From: Candidatus Atribacteria bacterium | GTDB taxonomy: Bacteria; Atribacterota; Atribacteria; Atribacterales; Atribacteraceae | Length of the DNA stretch: 9,943 nucleotides | NCBI GenBank assembly: GCA_026390275.1 | Contig: JAPLGF010000270.1 | Coordinates: forward strand, 1-9,943 | Reading direction: 5' to 3' | Part shown: positions 6,561 to 9,943 of the stretch, in pieces | How positions within the stretch are numbered: position 1 is the first letter of the stretch | How the letters are laid out: each line of letters begins with the position of its first letter | Position numbers and translations under genes: made by a program | The notes under the pieces: generated by a model | Database searches by the model: none | What the model saw: the letters and a program-made list of their open reading frames with translations, nothing else | Told to the model about the DNA's origin: nothing

Positions 6561-6604
6561 GATACCGGCCTCCTTTTTGATATTGTTTGACATTGACCTT
6601 GAGA

Positions 6605-6633
6605 ATTATATGACTTGATAATAGATATGTCAA
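6605..6633 (-). promoter_or_regulatory. Consensus sigma-70/sigma-A promoter of hsp20
   Basis: The minus strand shows TTGACA (6633-6628), a 17-nt spacer and TATAAT (6610-6605). Both hexamers are perfect and the spacing is optimal. Transcription should start near 6598, giving a leader of about 38 nt before ATG 6560. So strong a promoter on a stress gene implies tight repression, which the overlapping HAIR repeat would supply. Confidence 0.88.
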
Positions 6634-6635
6634 GT
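6613..6635 (-). promoter_or_regulatory. HAIR-type HspR operator overlapping the hsp20 promoter
   Basis: A perfect 6-bp inverted repeat, ACTTGA (6613-6618) and TCAAGT (6630-6635), leaves exactly 11 nt between the CTTGA and TCAAG cores. This is the geometry of the HspR-associated inverted repeat CTTGAGT-N7-ACTCAAG. The inner GT/AC pairs of the consensus are not kept. One arm covers the -35 hexamer and the other lies in the spacer, so a bound dimer would exclude RNA polymerase. A third half site (6598-6602) has the same 11-nt spacing. HspR is encoded about 1.5 kb away. Confidence 0.75.
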
Positions 6636-6698
6636 CCGTAAAAAACACTTTTTCGGAATTCATCTTGTACTGAGAAAAGAGGAAGCCAGGCAGAGGTT

Positions 6699-7253
6699 TT
6701 AGAGCTCCAACTCTTTTGCCCTGTTTTTCAAGGCGCAGAGGGAAAGAGCAAGAAAATCTTCCAGCGTCAGATTTAAGGTACTGCAGGTGTGGATTTGCTC
6801 CCGGTTGGCACCGCGGGCAAAACTTTTTTCTTTAAAACGGTTGAGTAAAAAAGGAAGATCGAGAGGCAACAGTCTTCGCTCCGGATGAACCAGGGCACAG
6901 GCTACAATGAACCCACTGATCGGATCGACAGCATAGAGAGCTTTTTCCATCCGGGTGATGGCCTGAAAACCGGTGGCATCATTATGGGCACGTACCGTCG
7001 CCACGACTTCTTCCGGAAAGCCCAGTTCCGTTAAACGCATGGCACCGAGGAGACCATGTTTTTCTGGTTGATCCCTGGTTTCCTCATAATCAATATCGTG
7101 GAGAAGACCAGCCAGGGCCCAGAGGTCTTTTTCTCCACCCAGCCGAACAGCTAAATCTTCCATGATAGCTTCGCAAGCAATGCAGTGTTTAACCAAATTT
7201 TCATTGGTGAGTGATATTCGGAGTAAGACGATTGCTTCTGCTCTGGTCATCAT
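6699..7253 (-). CDS. HD-domain phosphohydrolase (predicted)
   Basis: A 184-residue soluble protein of the HD superfamily, whose members hydrolyse phosphoester bonds with a metal pair. The likely ligands are in place: H23 (VKHCIACEAIM), H52-D53 (LLHDIDYE), H66 (EKHGLLGA), H90 (RAHND) and D110 (YAVDPISGF). This pattern fits the stand-alone predicted-hydrolase group around COG2316, for which no substrate is established. No regulatory or membrane domain is attached. Start ATG 7253 follows a GGGGG stretch 3 nt away; ATG 7250 directly after is nearly as good, and a GTG at 7277 would lie only about 4 nt after the predicted transcription start. It is separated by 131 nt from the LysM peptidase gene and by about 65 nt from the hsp20 promoter, so it may be expressed alone. 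Fold call is firm; function is unknown. Confidence 0.85.
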   Translation of the reverse strand: MMTRAEAIVLLRISLTNENLVKHCIACEAIMEDLAVRLGGEKDLWALAGLLHDIDYEETRDQPEKHGLLGAMRLTELGFPEEVVATVRAHNDATGFQAITRMEKALYAVDPISGFIVACALVHPERRLLPLDLPFLLNRFKEKSFARGANREQIHTCSTLNLTLEDFLALSLCALKNRAKELEL

Positions 7254-7287
7254 TTTCCCCCACCCCCAAAAAAACACCCTGCGGCGT

Positions 7288-7317
7288 ATGATAAAAAAAC
7301 GCTCAGTGAATAGACAA
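7288..7317 (-). promoter_or_regulatory. Possible promoter of the HD-domain gene
   Basis: On the minus strand TTGTCT (7317-7312) and TATCAT (7293-7288) are 18 nt apart, matching the consensus at four and five of six positions. Transcription would begin near 7281, giving a leader of about 28 nt before ATG 7253. The call is modest because the spacing is one longer than ideal and the -35 is incomplete. Confidence 0.35.
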
Positions 7318-7384
7318 CCGGGTTATTTTCAACAAAGAGATGGCTTTTCATTACTCTGGTGGTATCGGTAACTGGTATGGTTTT

Positions 7385-8791
7385 CTATTTTCCTAAATAG
7401 ATCATGGGGTCCACTGCACATCCTTTGACCCGCACTTCGAAATGACAATGATTCCCGGTCGCGTTTCCTGTCGCCCCCACTTTTCCGATGGGATCACCCT
7501 GATTGACTCGTTGACCCCGGGTCACCAAGTTCAGCGAATTGTGAGCATAAAGGGTCTGAGCCCCATCGGAATGTGAAACGATGACTACCCGTCCGTAATT
7601 GGCCATCCAACCGGAAAAAACCACCACTCCACTGCGAGCAGCCCGGATGATACGTCCGGAAGGAGCGCTGATGTCCACTCCGGTGTGAATCCTCCGACCG
7701 CGAGGACCGAAACGGGAGGACACCCACCCCATCAATGGCCAGACATAATTTCCCGAGACATCACCATAATTTCCCGAGAGGTAGGCGGGAATTCGCACTT
7801 CCTGACCGATCCGGAGCTGGCTCTTTTGATTCAAGCCATTCACATTCATGAGCAGTTCCATGGAAATCCGGTATTTTTTGGAGAGAATCCAGAGGGAATC
7901 ACCCGGTTTGACGCGGTAGACCTGGTAGCGTCCGGGATCTGTCTTGGTAGCAGACGGTCTTTCGGAAGAGGAAACCCAAATTTTTTGGTTCAGCTGCAGG
8001 CTGTCGACACTTTTCAGTTTATTCACCTGGGCGAGGGTGTTGATACTGACTCCATATTTCCGGGAGATGTTCCACAAGGTATCACCCACATTGACAGTAT
8101 GAAAGAAACCCTTTTCTTTTTGAGAGGAAGGGGCATTTTTCTGAGCCACCAGGACTTCCGGCTCACTCTCAGCATTCTTCAAGGTGAGAATGGAAAGTTT
8201 CATCCCAATGGGCAGTACACTGTCTTCCTTTAGATTGTTCACCTGCAGAATCGATTTGATACTGACACCATAGATGCGGGAAATCGCCCACAGGGAATCA
8301 CCGTTTTGAATGACATGGATGGTACGGGTCTTACCCCGTGGCTGAGAAGTGACTCCAGGGAGCGAAACAGAACCATTCATTTTACTGCTGTTGATTTTAA
8401 TTTTTTGGCCAATCTGAAGAACTGCATTTTCAGGAAGATTGTTATCCTGTAAGAGAGTTTTTACTGGAACTCCATACCTCTTCGCAATCGTCCAGAGATT
8501 ATCACCAGATTTCACTTCATAAAAGACCGGCGCACGGGTCTGTTCTTCATTAGAAATCTTGATCCGCTGTCCGATTTGAAGAACAATCGAATCAGTCAAA
8601 CCATTGATTTGCAGTATCTTATCCAGGGGGATCTGATAGTGTTTCGAGATGTTCCAGAGGCTATCGCCCGGTCGTACCGTATGAAAGGTGGAGGCCAGAA
8701 CATGATGTGGTGAGGCACTCAGAATGACACAGGTGCTCACTGTGATCAGGGAAGTTTTCATGAGGCGAGAAAAAAATCTCTCATCCCACAT
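7385..8791 (-). CDS. Secreted cell-wall peptidase: five LysM repeats and an M23 domain
   Basis: A 468-residue exported protein that should bind and cut or remodel peptidoglycan. The N-terminus is a signal peptide with a hydrophobic core at about 13-26 and a probable cleavage after VLAS (31-34). Five LysM repeats follow at about 36-79, 90-133, 158-201, 230-273 and 291-334, each with the GDSLW/GDTLW-type core, joined by polar linkers. The C-terminal M23 (LytM-type) domain covers about 350-465 and has an apparently complete zinc site: H369 and D373 (HTGVD), H417 (YAH), and H448 and H450 (HCH). An active metalloendopeptidase is therefore likely, not an activator-only EnvC/NlpD form. ATG 8791 has AGAGGTG just upstream; ATG 8761 lacks any. 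It begins 3 nt after the ileS stop, so the two are probably co-transcribed. No partner amidase is seen. Confidence 0.93.
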   Translation of the reverse strand: MWDERFFSRLMKTSLITVSTCVILSASPHHVLASTFHTVRPGDSLWNISKHYQIPLDKILQINGLTDSIVLQIGQRIKISNEEQTRAPVFYEVKSGDNLWTIAKRYGVPVKTLLQDNNLPENAVLQIGQKIKINSSKMNGSVSLPGVTSQPRGKTRTIHVIQNGDSLWAISRIYGVSIKSILQVNNLKEDSVLPIGMKLSILTLKNAESEPEVLVAQKNAPSSQKEKGFFHTVNVGDTLWNISRKYGVSINTLAQVNKLKSVDSLQLNQKIWVSSSERPSATKTDPGRYQVYRVKPGDSLWILSKKYRISMELLMNVNGLNQKSQLRIGQEVRIPAYLSGNYGDVSGNYVWPLMGWVSSRFGPRGRRIHTGVDISAPSGRIIRAARSGVVVFSGWMANYGRVVIVSHSDGAQTLYAHNSLNLVTRGQRVNQGDPIGKVGATGNATGNHCHFEVRVKGCAVDPMIYLGK

Positions 8792-8794
8792 TTT

Positions 8795-9943
8795 TCACCT
8801 CTCCAGACTCAAACATATTTTCATCTCATCAAGCAAAAATTCCCGGGTGAACTCTTCGGAGACCGAGGGTCCCCAGTGAATGTCCCGGGATAAAGTTTCT
8901 TCTTTGATGAATTCCTGATATTTCTGCAGGAGCATTTTGGCGTTTTCATCAGTCGTCTCATGGAAAAAAAGATCAATTCGATCATCCACATCAAAACCGG
9001 CTTCCTTGCGGAAGAGTTGAACCGTGTGGACAATTTCCCGAATCAAGCCTTCATTCCGAAGTTCATCGTCTATTTCGGTATCCAGGAGAACAGCATATCC
9101 TTCGGTACTCTCAATGGATAGAGTTCCTTCCGTTTTGAGCAAAACGTCCACTTCCTCCAGATGGAGTTCTACTGGTCCCGAAGGGAGAGAAAGCGACAAA
9201 AAACCCTCACTCAAAAAACGAACCGCTTTCTCTTTTTCTAACCGGGAAAGGAGGCGGGCAATGGTCTTGACTTCCTGTCCAAAACGAGGTCCCAAAATCG
9301 CAAAACGGGGTTTGAGGATGACCTCCACCTCGGGGGGTAATGAATCCGACCATTGGATTTCTTTCACATTGAGCTCCTCCTGGATGATATCGGCAAACTG
9401 GGTGACCAGTCTCCTCTCGTTTTCCTGGGGGATGACTAAAATAGCCTGCCTCAGTGGTTGACGAGTTTTAATGTTCACCTTATTCCGGACGGCTCTCCCC
9501 AAATTGGTCAGTTTTCTCGCCACGTCCATGGACAAAACCAGCTCCAAATCTACCCGGTGGTCTTGAGATACGGGATAGTCTTCTAAATGGACACTTTCCT
9601 TTTGAGACGGACTCCCCTTCATAAGACAATGATAAACCATTTCCGATGTAAAGGGAAGAAAGGGGGCAATACACTTGACCAAACCTTCCAGTATCTCAAA
9701 GAGGGTAAAATAGGCCCCATTTTTGTCGGCATCCCATCCTGACTTCCAGAAACGACGGCGGGAACGTCGGATGTACCAGTTGCTGAGATCTTCGATGACA
9801 AAATTTTCCACGGCCTTGGCGGCTCGAGATACTTCATAGACATCAAGATTTTCCCGGATTTCTCGAACCAGCAAATCGTAGCGGGAAACGACCCACCGAT
9901 CCAGAAGACTTCGGGAGGAAAATGCCGGTTTGTCCTGGGAAAA
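8795..9943 (-). CDS. ileS: Isoleucyl-tRNA synthetase, C-terminal part
   Basis: The last 382 residues of the enzyme that charges tRNA-Ile; the catalytic and editing domains lie beyond the right edge, so the gene is partial. The visible part begins in the anticodon-binding region (RSLLDRWVVSRYDLLVREI, 11-29) and includes NWYIRRSRRRFW (55-66) and the helix PFLPFTSEMVYH. It continues into the C-terminal region (LKPRFAILGPRFG, GPVELHLEEVDV) typical of the eukaryote/archaea-like IleS type found in part of the bacteria. No C-terminal zinc-binding cysteine module of the classical bacterial type is present, which supports this class. Some enzymes of this class are naturally less sensitive to mupirocin, but the active site needed to judge that is not visible. 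The open frame runs to the window edge without a stop. A secreted LysM/M23 peptidase gene begins 3 nt downstream. Confidence 0.93.
   Translation of the reverse strand, partial: FSQDKPAFSSRSLLDRWVVSRYDLLVREIRENLDVYEVSRAAKAVENFVIEDLSNWYIRRSRRRFWKSGWDADKNGAYFTLFEILEGLVKCIAPFLPFTSEMVYHCLMKGSPSQKESVHLEDYPVSQDHRVDLELVLSMDVARKLTNLGRAVRNKVNIKTRQPLRQAILVIPQENERRLVTQFADIIQEELNVKEIQWSDSLPPEVEVILKPRFAILGPRFGQEVKTIARLLSRLEKEKAVRFLSEGFLSLSLPSGPVELHLEEVDVLLKTEGTLSIESTEGYAVLLDTEIDDELRNEGLIREIVHTVQLFRKEAGFDVDDRIDLFFHETTDENAKMLLQKYQEFIKEETLSRDIHWGPSVSEEFTREFLLDEMKICLSLER

Noticed and set aside
6561..6593. ATG 6593 as the hsp20 start
   Set aside because: It is about 5 nt from the predicted transcription start and has no ribosome binding site, whereas ATG 6560 has AAGGAGG 8 nt upstream.
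6635..6657. Inverted repeat TCCG-A-tract / T-tract-CGGA just upstream of the hsp20 -35
   Set aside because: Mostly A:T pairing with a bulge and a 3-nt loop; too weak to call a terminator for the HD gene and not an HspR-like motif.
7685..8233. Plus-strand open frame opposite the LysM/M23 gene
   Set aside because: Shadow of a strongly supported gene; its apparent regularity comes from the LysM repeats read in antisense.
7650..8700. Recurrent similar segments suggesting a repeat array
   Set aside because: These are diverged LysM coding repeats about 40-70 codons apart, not identical DNA repeats with spacers, so no CRISPR array.

Overview
The window carries eleven genes or gene remnants, all on the minus strand, so transcription runs from right to left. 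The gene set is that of an anaerobic, H2-metabolising bacterium: a thioredoxin-fold 2Fe-2S/NuoF-type hydrogenase operon (hndA, GHKL ATPase, hndB, hndC). It also has an HspR-regulated heat-shock cluster and an isoleucyl-tRNA synthetase of the eukaryote-like branch. Base composition is moderate. A deep-branching anaerobe such as an Atribacterota-like or clostridial relative would fit, but that is a guess from gene content and not a placement.

Right part (about 6700-9943): the 3' end of ileS, then a secreted five-LysM M23 peptidase starting 3 nt after it, then an HD-domain phosphohydrolase with a possible promoter of its own.

Middle part (about 2290-6640): a stress cluster. hsp20 has its own consensus promoter (TTGACA-17-TATAAT) overlapped by an inverted repeat with the CTTGA-N11-TCAAG geometry of the HspR operator (HAIR). 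A strong hairpin terminator follows it. Next come a damaged dnaJ, which has lost the HPD part of the J domain and carries an internal frameshifting deletion, then hspR, then an 808-residue ClpC-like double AAA+ ATPase ending in a terminator. The ClpC-like protein has the short ClpC-type middle domain but shows no VGF-type ClpP-docking tripeptide, so it may work as a disaggregase rather than as a protease subunit.

Left part (1-2190): the hydrogenase operon, driven by a near-consensus promoter in the gap after clpC. It runs hndA, a small GHKL ATPase (ATGA overlap), a 211-nt gap with nested inverted repeats, hndB and the first 155 codons of hndC, which is cut by the window edge. The catalytic [FeFe] subunit (hndD/hydA) would be expected further left, outside the window.

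No tRNA, rRNA, CRISPR array or mobile element was seen. The points that most reward checking are the HAIR/promoter overlap at hsp20, the damaged dnaJ, the missing ClpP loop and the folded hydrogenase intercistronic region.
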